Shown here: positions 51,941-61,663 of the stretch, in pieces | Layout of the letters: the number at the start of each line of letters is the position of its first letter | Position numbering within the stretch: the stretch's first letter is position 1 | Source: Neisseria sp. Marseille-Q6792 | Lineage (GTDB): Bacteria; Pseudomonadota; Gammaproteobacteria; Burkholderiales; Neisseriaceae | Direction of reading: 5' to 3' | DNA: 64,000 nucleotides | Assembly: GCF_943181435.1 (NCBI RefSeq) | Contig: NZ_OW969598.1 | Coordinates: forward strand, 1,612,001-1,676,000 | Notes under the pieces: generated by a model | What the model saw: only the letters and a program-made list of their open reading frames with translations | What the model was told of the DNA's origin: nothing | Databases searched by the model: none | Made by a program: the position numbers and the translations under genes

Positions 51941-52690
51941 TTTCCCGCCATTCCAAAAACGAAGAGCGGCAGGAATTTATCGGAAAAACAGCAACCTTTC
52001 CGCCGTCATTCCCGCGAAAGCGGGAATCTAGAAATGAAAAGCAACAGGAATTTATCGGAAATGGCTGAAACCGAACGGACTAGATTCCCGCCTGCGCGGG
52101 AATGACGGGACTTTAGGTTTCTGTTTTTCTGTTTTTGCGGGAATGACGAATTTAAATATTGTAGGAATTTATCGGAAATTTAATATTCCACCATAGAAAT
52201 TTATCGGAAAAAACAGCACCTCTCCGCCGTCATTCCCGCGAAAGCGGGAATCTAGGTTCGTCCGGTTTCGGTTATTTCTGATAGATTCCTGCCGCGTTGG
52301 GGGCTGGATTCCCGCCTGCGCGGGAATGACGGAACTTAAAAAACTGGATTCCCGCCTACGTGGGAATGACGGGACTTTAGGTTTTTGTTTTTCTGTTTTT
52401 GAGGGAATAACGAATTTAAATATTGTAGGGATTTATCGGAAATTTAATATTCCACCATAGAAATTTATCGGAAAAACAGCACCTCTCCGCCGTCATTCCC
52501 GCGAAAGCGGGAATCTAGGTTCGTCCGGTTTCGGTTATTTCTGATAGATTCCTGCCGCGTTGGGGGTTGGATTCCCGCCTGCGCGGGAATGACGGAACTT
52601 AAAAAACCGGATTCCCACCTGCGCGGGAATGACGGGACTTTCTGTTTTTGTTTTTCTGTTTTTGCGGGAATGACGGGGAAGTTGGCGGTT
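51941..52690. repeat. NIME array (dRS3/RS repeats) after groEL
   Basis: dRS3 copies such as ATTCCCGCGAAAGCGGGAAT near 52009, 52232 and 52495 alternate with RS segments. One unit of roughly 260 bases (containing AATTTAATATTCCACCATAG) occurs twice, near 52178 and 52439. No protein gene is supported. Confidence 0.9.
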
Positions 52691-52915
52691 GTTTCTTATG
52701 GAGTGGTTTTTGTATCTGGATAAAAAATTTTTCGTTTTCAAGTCTTCTCCGCTTGCCATCGGCGTTAAATTTTTTTACGATAAGCACATAGATTGTAAAC
52801 AATCGGCCACAAGCCGGTTTGTTTTTTCGGAAGACATTATCCCTGTCAGACGCTGTTTCTATATATGTTTGCCTATAACGGCTTGTTTTTAATAAATAAT
52901 TCAAGAGGTATCAAC

Positions 52916-54451
52916 GTGTCTGATTCCAAAACGAAAGAACGCGCCACATTCGGCACGCGCCGCGCGTTTATGATTGCCGCCATCGGGTCCGCCGTCGGCT
53001 TGGGCAATATTTGGCGTTTCCCCTATATTGCTTTTGAAAACGGCGGCGGCGCATTCATGCTGCCGTACTTGGTCGCCCTTCTGACAGCCGGTATTCCGCT
53101 TCTGCTGCTTGATTATGCCATCGGGCACCGTTATCGAGGTTCTGCGCCCTTGGCTTTCCGCCGCCTCGGACGCTGGTTTGAACCGGTAGGCTGGTGGAAT
53201 GTGATGACCAATATCGTCATCTGCATCTATTACGCAGTGATTATCGGTTGGTCGGCAAGTTATGTTTATTATTCGTTCAATGCGGCATGGGGTGTTAATC
53301 CGCAAGACTTCTTCTTTAAAGACTTCCTGAATATGGCCGGGCCTGAGGCTTTGGGATTGGATTTTGTCGGTAAAGTTGTCGGGCCGTTAGTCGGCGTATG
53401 GGTTTTCACATCGGTCATTATGGCTTTGGGCGTGCAAAAAGGCGTGGCTGGCGCATCGTCTTTCTTTATGCCGTTGCTTGTAATCATGTTCTTGATTATG
53501 GTCGGCATTTCACTGACCCTGCCGGGTGCGGCAAAGGGGCTGGACGCATTGTTTACGCCGGACTGGTCCAAGCTTGCCGATCCTAAGGTCTGGGTTGCTG
53601 CTTATGGTCAGATTTTCTTCTCTCTTTCCATCTGTTTCGGCATTATGGTTACTTATTCTTCTTACTTGAAGAAGAAAACGGATTTGGGCGGCACGGGCTT
53701 GGTAGTCGGGTTTGCCAACAGCAGTTTTGAGTTGCTCGCGGGTATCGGCGTGTTTGCCGCACTGGGCTTTATGGCGCAGGCAAACGGGCAGGCGGTTAAT
53801 GAAGTTGCCTCCAGCGGTATCGGTTTGGCGTTTATCGCTTTTCCGACCATCATCAATCAGGCTCCCATGGGTGCACTTATCGGCGTATTGTTTTTCGGTT
53901 CGCTGGTGTTCGCCGGCGTTACGTCGATGATTTCCATCCTTGAAGTGATTGTGGCGGCGATTCAGGACAAGCTGAACATCGGGCGCGTCAACGCCACGCT
54001 GCTGGTCTGCATTCCGATGGGCATTGTTTCCACGCTGCTGTTCGGTACGGCGACGGGGCTGCCGGTTTTGGACGTGATGGACAAATTCGTCAACACTTAC
54101 GGCATTGTGGCATCCGGTTTCTTGTATGTTTTGGCGATTATCGTATTTCGCAGGCTGCCGGAATTACGCAGGCACCTGAACGCCTTGTCCTCCATCCGCG
54201 TCGGCGGCTTGTGGACGGCCTGCGTCGTGTTTACCGTCGTGATGCTCGGCTATATGCTGTATCAGGACACCGCCGGATTGTTGGAGAAAAACTACGGCGA
54301 CTATCCGGATGGTTTCCTCAATATTTTCGGCTGGGGGATGTCGGCGGCGTTGGTCGTGTTCGGGCTGCTGCTGTCGCTGCTGCCTTGGAAACACGGTCAG
54401 GATTTTAATGTCAAAGACGAACACGAACATGAACAAGGAGAAGAAAAATGA
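52916..54451 (+). CDS. NSS-family sodium-dependent amino acid transporter (MetP-like)
   Basis: The 511-residue protein has 11-12 membrane helices and the neurotransmitter:sodium symporter signature [20 protein letters not shown] with GGGAFMLPY. It imports amino acids with Na+; the 30-residue MetS-like protein encoded directly after it points to methionine/alanine transport. The GTG at 52916 is preferred: AAGAGG lies upstream and the family N-terminus ([17 protein letters not shown]) begins there. The His/Glu-rich tail [11 protein letters not shown] is notable. Confidence 0.9.
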   Translation: MSDSKTKERATFGTRRAFMIAAIGSAVGLGNIWRFPYIAFENGGGAFMLPYLVALLTAGIPLLLLDYAIGHRYRGSAPLAFRRLGRWFEPVGWWNVMTNIVICIYYAVIIGWSASYVYYSFNAAWGVNPQDFFFKDFLNMAGPEALGLDFVGKVVGPLVGVWVFTSVIMALGVQKGVAGASSFFMPLLVIMFLIMVGISLTLPGAAKGLDALFTPDWSKLADPKVWVAAYGQIFFSLSICFGIMVTYSSYLKKKTDLGGTGLVVGFANSSFELLAGIGVFAALGFMAQANGQAVNEVASSGIGLAFIAFPTIINQAPMGALIGVLFFGSLVFAGVTSMISILEVIVAAIQDKLNIGRVNATLLVCIPMGIVSTLLFGTATGLPVLDVMDKFVNTYGIVASGFLYVLAIIVFRRLPELRRHLNALSSIRVGGLWTACVVFTVVMLGYMLYQDTAGLLEKNYGDYPDGFLNIFGWGMSAALVVFGLLLSLLPWKHGQDFNVKDEHEHEQGEEK

Positions 54452-54540
54452 GTACTTCCGCCATTGTGATGATGGTTGTCTCAATCGTGATAATCTGGGG
54501 AGGGCTGCTGCTTTCCCTATTAAGGTTGCCGAACGAGTAA
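54448..54540 (+). CDS. MetS-like small subunit of NSS transporter
   Basis: The 30-residue protein [30 protein letters not shown] is a single membrane helix with a short polar end. Its ATG overlaps the transporter stop (ATGA). This matches MetS, the small partner required by MetP-type methionine/alanine importers. AAGGAG at 54435-54440 is the ribosome site. Confidence 0.85.
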   Translation: MSTSAIVMMVVSIVIIWGGLLLSLLRLPNE

Positions 54541-54555
54541 GCCTTTAGAGCGTTA

Positions 54556-54590
54556 AAAATGCCGTCTGAACCGCTTCAGACGGCATTTGC
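54556..54590. terminator. inverted DUS pair
   Basis: Uptake sequences at 54559-54570 and 54575-54586 end both the transporter operon and the convergent lipoprotein gene. Confidence 0.82.
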
Positions 54591-54592
54591 CT

Positions 54593-55027
54593 TTACGGCT
54601 GCCATTCGCGTTCCACCTTGCCCGACGCATCCAAAGTTTGCGCTCGGACGATATGCCCGTCCCGGTACAGGATGCGCGTCCGCAATATGCCCTGTTCGGT
54701 ATAGCCTTGCGACCAGCCTTGCGCCACGCCGTTTTCAACCGGCGTGTGCGAATGCAGTTTGCCGTTTGGGTGGTAAATATCGACAAAGCGGTCGAACACG
54801 CCGTTTTTGACGATGCTTTTCAAGACGCGCCCGTTTGAGGCGCGGGTGCTAAATGCACCGTCAGGCGTGCCTGAAGGCGGACGGCTGTATGGGTTGGCGG
54901 GTTGGATGGGCGCGGCGGGCGGCAGTTTGTAAAGCGGGGTTTGTGCGGCGGGCAGGCCGGAACAGCCCGCCGAAAGGAGGGTGGCGGACAAAGCGGCAAG
55001 CAGGAGGATAATCGGGGCGTGTTTCAT
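54593..55027 (-). CDS. lipoprotein with MORN-like repeats
   Basis: The 144-residue protein has a lipoprotein signal (LLSAGC, Cys22). A Pro-rich linker (PLYKLPPAAPIQPANPYSRP) follows. The C-terminal part resembles the MORN/toxin-variant repeat proteins: NGRVLKSIVKNGVFDRFVDI, YHPNGKLHSHTPVENGVAQG. Such repeats occur in envelope proteins of unknown role. It is convergent with the MetP-like operon. Confidence 0.8.
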   Translation of the reverse strand: MKHAPIILLLAALSATLLSAGCSGLPAAQTPLYKLPPAAPIQPANPYSRPPSGTPDGAFSTRASNGRVLKSIVKNGVFDRFVDIYHPNGKLHSHTPVENGVAQGWSQGYTEQGILRTRILYRDGHIVRAQTLDASGKVEREWQP

Positions 55028-55190
55028 TTCAATTCCTTAGATATTGCACCCCATAACAGGGGCGCGTAATTTTTTTCAACCATTCCCTTCGGCAGCCGGG
55101 TGAGGCGGGGATTTGTTGCGTCGTCATTTGAAAACAGGCTGTGTTTGAATATTCCGCCGATGCGGTCCTAAGATGTCACTTTAAACGGAT

Positions 55191-55221
55191 AATGCCGTCT
55201 GAACCGCTTCAGACGGCATTT
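55191..55221. terminator. inverted DUS pair after lysA
   Basis: Uptake sequences at 55192-55203 and 55208-55219; the second provides the last codons (NAV-stop) of lysA. Confidence 0.8.
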
Positions 55222-56453
55222 TGATGTTCGGCTTGCAGGCAGGCGAGTTCGTTTGCCATTTGCTGTTCCAAGGTTTCGCGTCGGCGGATGAGTTTGTATC
55301 CGCCGCCGTCCACCAATACCTCCGCCGCACGGTTGCGCGCGTTGTAATTGCTTGCCATGCTGGCACCGTATGCGCCCGCGCTGCGGATAAGCAGCAAATC
55401 GCCTTCTTCGCAGGCGATGGTGCGGTCTTTGCCGAGGAAGTCGCCGGTTTCACAAATCGGGCCGACGATGTTGGCGGTCAGCGGCGCGATGTTTTTTGGT
55501 TCTACCGCTTCGATGTGATGATAGGCATCATATAGGGCGGGGCGCATTAAATCGTTCATCGCCGCATCGACCATCACAAAGTTTTTCTCTTCACCGTGTT
55601 TGACGAATTCGACACGCGTCAGCAACGCGCCTGCGTTGCCGACCAAGCTGCGGCCTGGCTCAAGAATGAGTTTCAGACGGCGTGTGCCGATCAGTTTTTG
55701 AACGGCTTGGGCATACGCGCCCAAATCGGGCACATTTTCGTCTTGGTAAACAATGCCGACGCCGCCGCCCAAGTCCAAATGTTCCAACACAATGCCTTCG
55801 GCGGCAAGCGCGTCAACCAAAATCAAAATGCGTTCGCAGGCTTCGATGAGCGGGCTTAAGTCGGTCAGTTGCGAACCGATATGGCAGTCGATGCCGATGA
55901 TTTTGAGGTGGCTTTGGCGGGCGGCATGGCGGTAGGCTTCGAGCGCGTCGGCGTAGGCGATGCCGAATTTGTTGGCTTTCAGGCCTGTGGAGATGTAGGG
56001 ATGGGTTTTGGCATCGACATCGGGGTTGACGCGCAGGGAGACGGACGCGGTTTTGCCCAAACGTTCGGCAACCTTTTGAATACGGTCAATTTCGGGGATG
56101 CTTTCCATATTGAAGCATTTCACGCCGGCATTCAGGGCAAACTCGATTTCCGCCTCGCTTTTGCCTACGCCTGAAAATATGGTTTTTGCTGCATCGCCGC
56201 CTGCCGCCAAAACGCGTGCGAGTTCGCCGCCGGACACAATGTCAAAACCGCTCCCCAAAGAAGCAAAGTGCTTGATGATACTCAGATTGCCGTTTGCCTT
56301 GACGGCGTAGCAGACGAGCGGGGAAAGCGCGGCAAAGGCGGTTTGGTAGTGTTCAAATGCTTCGGTCAGCGCGGATTGGCTGTACACATAAAGCGGCGTG
56401 CCGAATGCTTCGGCAAGGCGGGGGTAGGGGACTTGTTCGCAAAATAGGGTCAT
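55209..56453 (-). CDS. lysA: diaminopimelate decarboxylase
   Basis: The 414-residue PLP enzyme of fold type III has the PLP lysine in CYAVKANGNLSIIKHFASLG (K53), a Gly-rich phosphate loop DLGGGVGI and the C-terminal catalytic Cys in GPICETGDFLG. It converts meso-diaminopimelate to lysine, the final step of lysine synthesis. It follows lptM by ten bases and is one operon with it. Confidence 0.96.
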   Translation of the reverse strand: MTLFCEQVPYPRLAEAFGTPLYVYSQSALTEAFEHYQTAFAALSPLVCYAVKANGNLSIIKHFASLGSGFDIVSGGELARVLAAGGDAAKTIFSGVGKSEAEIEFALNAGVKCFNMESIPEIDRIQKVAERLGKTASVSLRVNPDVDAKTHPYISTGLKANKFGIAYADALEAYRHAARQSHLKIIGIDCHIGSQLTDLSPLIEACERILILVDALAAEGIVLEHLDLGGGVGIVYQDENVPDLGAYAQAVQKLIGTRRLKLILEPGRSLVGNAGALLTRVEFVKHGEEKNFVMVDAAMNDLMRPALYDAYHHIEAVEPKNIAPLTANIVGPICETGDFLGKDRTIACEEGDLLLIRSAGAYGASMASNYNARNRAAEVLVDGGGYKLIRRRETLEQQMANELACLQAEHQNAV

Positions 56454-56463
56454 GTTTTCGTTT

Positions 56464-56634
56464 TCATTTTTGGGTTTGTGAAGCGGATTGCGGTTTGCTT
56501 TGAAGTTGCAAACCGGTTTGGATTACGCCGAAGCGCGCCTTGTCGCCTTCTTTGGGCAGGTAGAGATCGCCTTTGTAACCGCAGGCGGAAAGCAGGAGGG
56601 CGGTTGCCGCCGCAAAAAATACGCCGTATTTCAT
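56464..56634 (-). CDS. lptM: small lipoprotein LptM (YifL-like)
   Basis: The 56-residue protein MKYGVFFAAATALLLSACGY KGDLYLPKEGDK... has lipobox LSAC with Cys18 and the family pattern CGxKGxLYxP. LptM (formerly YifL) stabilises the oxidatively matured LptD-LptE machine in the outer membrane. The position directly before lysA and opposite cyaY is the conserved proteobacterial arrangement. Confidence 0.88.
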   Translation of the reverse strand: MKYGVFFAAATALLLSACGYKGDLYLPKEGDKARFGVIQTGLQLQSKPQSASQTQK

Positions 56635-56704
56635 CGGTAAACTTCCTTCATAAGCGCGAATGTGGCAAGATTCGGTATCTTAAACAAAAAACACGCAAAA
56701 AGCC

Positions 56705-57028
56705 ATGATGACCGAAAGCGAATTCATCCGCATGAGCGAAGAATTGTTCGAACACATCGAAGACCAAATCGACGAAAATGGCTGGGATTTCGACTGCCAG
56801 TTTGCCGGAAACGTCCTGACCATCGAAGCGGCGGACGGCACGCAAATCATCGTCAACCGCCATACGCCCAATCAGGAATTGTGGATTGCCGCAAAAAGCG
56901 GCGGCTACCATTTCGCCGAGCAAAACGGCAAATGGCTGGCAACGCGAGACAGCCGCGATTTTTACGATGTTTTGAACGAAGCCTTAAGCGCAGCTTCGGG
57001 CGAAGCGGTGGGAATTGCCAAATTGTAG
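56705..57028 (+). CDS. cyaY: frataxin-like iron-sulfur protein CyaY
   Basis: The 107-residue protein has the acidic first helix ([20 protein letters not shown]) that binds iron and the conserved strand [14 protein letters not shown] followed by [13 protein letters not shown]. It regulates or supplies iron to IscS/IscU in Fe-S assembly. It is divergent from lptM-lysA. Start may be at 56705 or at the next codon, also ATG. Confidence 0.95.
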   Translation: MMTESEFIRMSEELFEHIEDQIDENGWDFDCQFAGNVLTIEAADGTQIIVNRHTPNQELWIAAKSGGYHFAEQNGKWLATRDSRDFYDVLNEALSAASGEAVGIAKL

Positions 57029-57060
57029 TTTGAGAGTGATTACAAAGAGAGCATTACCCA

Positions 57061-57480
57061 ATGGCACAATTACCGCTATATCTGACTTCCGAAATCAAAG
57101 ACTTTACTGTCGGCACGCCCGAAGTTTTACAATCATTTTTCGAATATGTCCCTTATGGCGTCGTCTTTGAAGACGACGGCGACACAGGCTACTTTTATGC
57201 TGCCTCGAAAGATGGGATTTTGGATGCTTTGCATATCTACAATGTCGAAGATGTATCCGACAAACATATCCCCAATCATGTTTTGATTTTATGGGATGAT
57301 GCCTGCACCATAGCCGCATTGTGTATCAACGACTACATCCATGCCGTCTATGATTTTGTCGAACAGGCAGGATATTGCCGCAACGGCTTCCCTGAAGCAG
57401 GCGGCGAATGGGTGAAAGTCGAAAACCGCATCTTGGACGATGAATTGCTGGACAAAATCCTATCCCGGAAATCTACATAA
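57061..57480 (+). CDS. DUF2251-like acidic protein
   Basis: The 139-residue soluble acidic protein has YGVVFEDDGDTGYFYA (about 32-47), the opening typical of DUF2251. HVLILWDDACTIAALCINDY and a C-terminal Trp-Val-Lys segment follow. The function is unknown. It lies 32 bases after cyaY and 21 before luxS on the same strand, so the three may be cotranscribed. Confidence 0.8.
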   Translation: MAQLPLYLTSEIKDFTVGTPEVLQSFFEYVPYGVVFEDDGDTGYFYAASKDGILDALHIYNVEDVSDKHIPNHVLILWDDACTIAALCINDYIHAVYDFVEQAGYCRNGFPEAGGEWVKVENRILDDELLDKILSRKST

Positions 57481-57501
57481 CCTACTCAAAAGGATAACAA
57501 A

Positions 57502-58008
57502 ATGCCCCTGTTAGACAGTTTCAAAGTCGACCACACCCGTATGCACGCCCCCGCTGTGCGTGTGGCGAAAACCATGACCACGCCCAAAGGCGATACCATT
57601 ACCGTATTCGACCTGCGCTTTTGCGTTCCCAACAAAGAAATCCTGCCCGAAAAAGGCATACACACGCTGGAGCATTTGTTTGCAGGCTTTATGCGCGACC
57701 ACTTGAACGGCAACGGCGTGGAAATCATCGACATTTCCCCGATGGGCTGCCGCACCGGTTTTTATATGAGCCTTATCGGCACGCCCGACGAGCAGCAGGT
57801 TGCCGATGCGTGGCTGGCTTCGATGCAGGATGTTTTGAATGTCAAAGACCAAAGCAAAATCCCCGAGTTGAACGAATACCAATGCGGCACTTATCTGATG
57901 CACTCGCTCGCCGAAGCGCAACAAATCGCGCAAAACGTGTTGGCGCGCAAAGTGGCGGTTAACCGAAACGACGATTTGGCTTTGGATGAAAGCCTGCTGA
58001 ACGCTTAA
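57502..58008 (+). CDS. luxS: S-ribosylhomocysteine lyase LuxS
   Basis: The 168-residue metalloenzyme has the metal motif [10 protein letters not shown] (HxxEH) at about 54-63, the catalytic Cys in [12 protein letters not shown] and the third ligand Cys in [12 protein letters not shown]. It cleaves S-ribosylhomocysteine in the activated methyl cycle, giving homocysteine and the precursor of autoinducer-2. AAAAGGATAAC precedes the start. Confidence 0.97.
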   Translation: MPLLDSFKVDHTRMHAPAVRVAKTMTTPKGDTITVFDLRFCVPNKEILPEKGIHTLEHLFAGFMRDHLNGNGVEIIDISPMGCRTGFYMSLIGTPDEQQVADAWLASMQDVLNVKDQSKIPELNEYQCGTYLMHSLAEAQQIAQNVLARKVAVNRNDDLALDESLLNA

Positions 58009-58018
58009 TCTGTTTTGA

Positions 58019-58059
58019 AATGCCGTCTGAAAGTCAGAATCTGCCTTCAGACGGCATTT
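58019..58059. terminator. inverted DUS pair after luxS
   Basis: Uptake sequences at 58020-58031 and 58046-58057 form the luxS terminator. Confidence 0.8.
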
Positions 58060-58083
58060 TGTTTTCCGACAGTTTATAAACTG

Positions 58084-58110
58084 TCGTTGTTTCTTGACAG
58101 AAACAACGAC
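58084..58110 (+). repeat. hairpin GTCGTTGTTTC/GAAACAACGAC
   Basis: An 11-bp perfect stem lies about 30 bases before the 70-residue gene. It has no T-run, so it may be an operator or RNA structure rather than a terminator. Confidence 0.6.
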
Positions 58111-58143
58111 CTTATTTATTTGAAACGATTGGAGAACATGATT

Positions 58144-58356
58144 ATGGGCTTTGGGGATAGCGCGACAAAAGCAGCAAAAGCAGTAGGCGAGGGAATGATT
58201 GAAGCTGGTAATGAGCATAAGGCATTGAAAATGGAATATGCGGAGAAATCAAGCGAGGAGCTGCATGAAATCGTAAAGAGTGATGGTTTTTTTAAAAAAT
58301 CCACACGGGAGAAAAGTGCGGCTTATGCTATTTTAAAAGAGCGTGGCGAGGTTTGA
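58144..58356 (+). CDS. hypothetical 70-residue protein
   Basis: The small charged helical protein (MGFGDSATKAAKAVGEGMIE...) has the segment SSEELHEIVKSDGFFKKSTR, reminiscent of small phage or plasmid proteins, but no family is recognised. Two ATGs compete. The one at 58144 has GGAG nine bases away; the one at 58138 is too close to it. It is AT-richer than its neighbours and ends before an intrinsic terminator. Confidence 0.65.
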   Translation: MGFGDSATKAAKAVGEGMIEAGNEHKALKMEYAEKSSEELHEIVKSDGFFKKSTREKSAAYAILKERGEV

Positions 58357-58363
58357 ACAGGAA

Positions 58364-58388
58364 ACGGCGGCATTTGCCGCTGTTTTTT
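58364..58388 (+). terminator. intrinsic terminator
   Basis: CGGCGGC and GCCGCTG pair (one wobble) around ATTT, followed by seven T. Confidence 0.8.
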
Positions 58389-58451
58389 TATCGGTAGGTA
58401 TCCGTCCGAATATCGGGGCAAGGTTTCAGACGGCATCGAAGGTTGCTATGA

Positions 58452-58516
58452 TATAGTGGGTTGACTTTAAACCGGTACGGCGTTGCCTCGCCCTGATCCA
58501 AAGTTAAACCACCATA
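58452..58516. repeat. short Correia-derived element upstream of glnE
   Basis: TATAGTGGGTTGACTTTAAA at the left and TTAAACCACCATA at the right enclose only part of the usual interior (GGTACGGCGTTGCCTCGCC). About 65 bp remain. It lies 33 bases before glnE. Confidence 0.75.
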
Positions 58517-58549
58517 ACATTCCCATCATTCTTCCAAACGGAATCCGAA

Positions 58550-61240
58550 ATGTCCGACAACCGCCTCGACACCGCCCGCCGCTATTCTCTGTTCCTTACC
58601 CGCCAGCTCGACAACGGCAAACTCAAGCCTGAAATTTTCCTGCCCATGCTGGACAAGGTGTTGACCGAAGCGGATTTCAAAGCCTTTGCCGACTGGGACA
58701 CAATCCGCGCAGAAGAAAACGAGGAAGAATTGGCGCGGCAGTTGCGCGAGTTGCGCCGTTATGTCGTGTCGCAGATTATCGTGCGCGATATAAACCGCAT
58801 CAGCGATTTGAACGAAGTAACCCGCACGATTACGCTGTTTGCCGATTTTGCCGTCAATACCGCGCTGGATTTTGCCTACGCCTATTATCGGGATATGTAC
58901 GGCACGCCGATCGGGCGTTATACCAAATCGCCGCAGCATTTGAGCGTGGTGGCGATGGGCAAGGCGGGCGGCTATGAGTTGAACGTGTCTTCCGACATCG
59001 ATTTAATTTTCGTCTATCCCGAATCGGGCGACACCGACGGCAGGCGCGAACGGGGCAATCAGGAGTTTTTCACCAAAGTCGGGCAGAAACTGATTGCGCT
59101 GCTGAACGACATCACCGCCGACGGGCAGGTGTTCCGCGTCGATATGCGGCTGCGGCCGGACGGCGATTCCGGCGCGCTGGTGTTGAGCGAAACCGCGCTG
59201 GAGCAATACCTGATTACGCAGGGGCGCGAATGGGAACGCTATGCGTGGTGCAAAGGCCGCGTAGTTACGCCGTATCCGAACGACATCAAATCGCTGGTGC
59301 GCCCCTTCGTGTTCCGCAAATATCTGGATTACAGTGCGTATGAGGCGATGCGGAACCTGCACCGCCAAATCCGCAGCGAAGTCAGTAAAAAAGGTATGGC
59401 GGACAACATCAAACTCGGCGCGGGCGGCATCCGCGAAGTCGAATTTATCGCCCAAATTTTCCAAATGATACGCGGCGGGCAAATGCGCGCGCTGCAATTG
59501 AAAGGTACGCAGGAAACGCTGAAAAAACTTGCCGAGCTGGGCATCATGCCGTCTGAAAACGTCGAAACCCTGCTCGCCGCCTACCGCTTCCTGCGCGACG
59601 TCGAACACCGCCTGCAATACTGGGACGACCAGCAAACCCAAACCCTGCCCGCCTCGCCCGAACAACAACAACTGCTCGCCGAAAGCATGGGTTTCGACAG
59701 CTATGCTGCTTTTTCAGACGGCCTCAATGTGCATCGGAACAAAGTCAATCAGTTGTTCAATGAAATCTTGAGCGAACCCGAAGAACAAACGCAAGACAAC
59801 AGCGAATGGCAATGGGCATGGCAGGAAAAGCCCGACGAAGAAGAACGGCAAGGTCGTCTGAAAGGATATGGGTTTGATGCCGAAACCATCGCCGCAAGGC
59901 TCGACCAAATCCGCAACGGTCATAAATACCGCCACCTTTCCGCACACGCCCAGCCACGTTTTGACGCGATTGTGCCGCTGTTCGTACAGGCGGCGGTCGA
60001 GCAAACCAACTCGACCGATACGCTGATGCGGCTGTTTGACTTCCTAGAAAACATCAGCCGCCGCTCCGCCTATCTCGCCTTTCTCAACGAACATCCGCAA
60101 ACCTTGGCGCAACTGGCAGAGATTATGAGCCAAAGCTCGTGGGTGGCGGCGTATCTGAACAAATATCCGATTTTGTTGGATGAACTTATCAGCACGCAGC
60201 TTTTGGATACCGCGTTTGATTGGCAGGCACTCGCCGCCACCCTTTCAGACGGCATCGAAGCCTGCGGCGGCGATACCGAAGCGCAAATGGACACCCTGCG
60301 CCGCTTTCAGCACGCCCAAGTCTTCCGTCTCGCCGTCCAAGACCTCGCCGGACTGTGGACGGTAGAATCCCTCTCCGACCAACTCTCCGCCCTTGCCGAC
60401 ACCGTCATTGCCGCCGCCCTTTCGTGCGCGTGGGCGGATATGCCCAAAAAACACCGCGACACGCCGCAATTCGCCGTCATCGGCTACGGCAAACTCGGCG
60501 GCAAAGAACTCGGCTACGCCTCCGACCTCGACTTAGTCTATCTTTACGACGACCCCCATCCCGAAGCAGGCGACGTGTACAGCCGCCTCACCCGCCGCCT
60601 GACCAACTGGCTTTCCGCCGCCACCGGCGCAGGCAGCCTCTATGAAATTGACCTGCGCCTGCGCCCCAACGGCGACGCGGGTTTCCTCGCCCACAGCATC
60701 GCCGCCTTTGAAAAATACCAGCGCGAAAACGCGTGGACGTGGGAACACCAATCCCTCACCCGCGCCCGCTTCATCTGCGGCACACCCGAAATTCAGACGG
60801 CATTTGACCGCATCCGCACCGAAATGCTGACTGCCGAACGCGACCAAACCGCCTTGGCAGGCGAAATTATCGAAATGCGCGAAAAAATGTTCCCCACCCA
60901 TCCGCCGGTTGACAGCAACGTCAAATACGCACGCGGCGGCGTGGTCGATGTCGAATTTATCGTCCAATATCTGATACTTGCCCATACCCGCCAATATCCG
61001 CAACTCCTCGACAACTACGGCAACATCGCCCTATTGAACATCGCCGCCGACTGCGGCCTCATCGACAAAACCCTCGCCGAACAAAGCCGCACCGCCTACC
61101 GCTTCTACCGCCAGCAGCAACACAACACCAAACTGCGCGACGCGGCAAAAACCGAAGTAAGCGACGAATTACTGTCCCACTACGGCAATGTCAGGAAATT
61201 GTGGCGGGAAGTGTTCGGCGAAGAAGCGGCAACCTCCTGA
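58550..61240 (+). CDS. glnE: glutamine synthetase adenylyltransferase/deadenylase
   Basis: The 896-residue bifunctional enzyme has two nucleotidyltransferase domains. The N-terminal one (SSDIDLIFVYPESGD, about 145-160) removes AMP. The C-terminal one (ASDLDLVYLYDDPHPE, about 657-672) adds AMP to glutamine synthetase, both steered by PII (GlnB, 40128). Length is slightly below the E. coli enzyme. The coding sequence contains several uptake sequences, including AGGTCGTCTGAA near 59850. Confidence 0.95.
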   Translation: MSDNRLDTARRYSLFLTRQLDNGKLKPEIFLPMLDKVLTEADFKAFADWDTIRAEENEEELARQLRELRRYVVSQIIVRDINRISDLNEVTRTITLFADFAVNTALDFAYAYYRDMYGTPIGRYTKSPQHLSVVAMGKAGGYELNVSSDIDLIFVYPESGDTDGRRERGNQEFFTKVGQKLIALLNDITADGQVFRVDMRLRPDGDSGALVLSETALEQYLITQGREWERYAWCKGRVVTPYPNDIKSLVRPFVFRKYLDYSAYEAMRNLHRQIRSEVSKKGMADNIKLGAGGIREVEFIAQIFQMIRGGQMRALQLKGTQETLKKLAELGIMPSENVETLLAAYRFLRDVEHRLQYWDDQQTQTLPASPEQQQLLAESMGFDSYAAFSDGLNVHRNKVNQLFNEILSEPEEQTQDNSEWQWAWQEKPDEEERQGRLKGYGFDAETIAARLDQIRNGHKYRHLSAHAQPRFDAIVPLFVQAAVEQTNSTDTLMRLFDFLENISRRSAYLAFLNEHPQTLAQLAEIMSQSSWVAAYLNKYPILLDELISTQLLDTAFDWQALAATLSDGIEACGGDTEAQMDTLRRFQHAQVFRLAVQDLAGLWTVESLSDQLSALADTVIAAALSCAWADMPKKHRDTPQFAVIGYGKLGGKELGYASDLDLVYLYDDPHPEAGDVYSRLTRRLTNWLSAATGAGSLYEIDLRLRPNGDAGFLAHSIAAFEKYQRENAWTWEHQSLTRARFICGTPEIQTAFDRIRTEMLTAERDQTALAGEIIEMREKMFPTHPPVDSNVKYARGGVVDVEFIVQYLILAHTRQYPQLLDNYGNIALLNIAADCGLIDKTLAEQSRTAYRFYRQQQHNTKLRDAAKTEVSDELLSHYGNVRKLWREVFGEEAATS

Positions 61241-61245
61241 ACAAA

Positions 61246-61290
61246 AAATGCCGTCTGAAGCCCGACAATCCGGGTTTCAGACGGCATTTA
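61246..61290. terminator. inverted DUS pair after glnE
   Basis: Uptake sequences at 61248-61259 and 61276-61287 form the stem. Confidence 0.8.
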
Positions 61291-61663
61291 TTTTTGGCTG
61301 TGTCTGAACAATCGGTACGATTTCGGTTGTTTGTAAAGTGAAAGGCGGTTATTCCTATGTTCAGGCGGCAAACCGAAATATTCTCCCCAGCCGATAGGGC
61401 GGTATTAAAGCCTATTCGAACACTGCCTTTACGGGGAAGGGGCTTTTCGAGCTTGACCATGGTCAGGTACGGCAAATCAGCCCGTATCCTGCCGATGCGT
61501 CCGTCCAAATCGGTTTGGAACGCCGCAATGTGATATCTGCCTATCAAGGTTTTGCGTGTGTGTGTCGGCGGAGGTTTTGCCAAAACCGAAATCAAAATCA
61601 AGTTGTCAGGCATCCTTCCGTTTCTATTAAAATAGCGCATTCCACTTTTCAGACGGCATCCCT
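61291..61663. other. intergenic stretch without supported gene
   Basis: About 370 bases between the glnE terminator and the helicase gene. Open frames here have no recognisable homology or ribosome site. A single uptake sequence (61650-61661) lies next to the helicase start. Nothing else is seen. Confidence 0.6.

Noticed and set aside
61191..61640. 149-codon reverse frame between glnE and uvrD
   Set aside because: It overlaps the end of glnE and its terminator, is Arg-rich from GC bias and has no recognisable domain.
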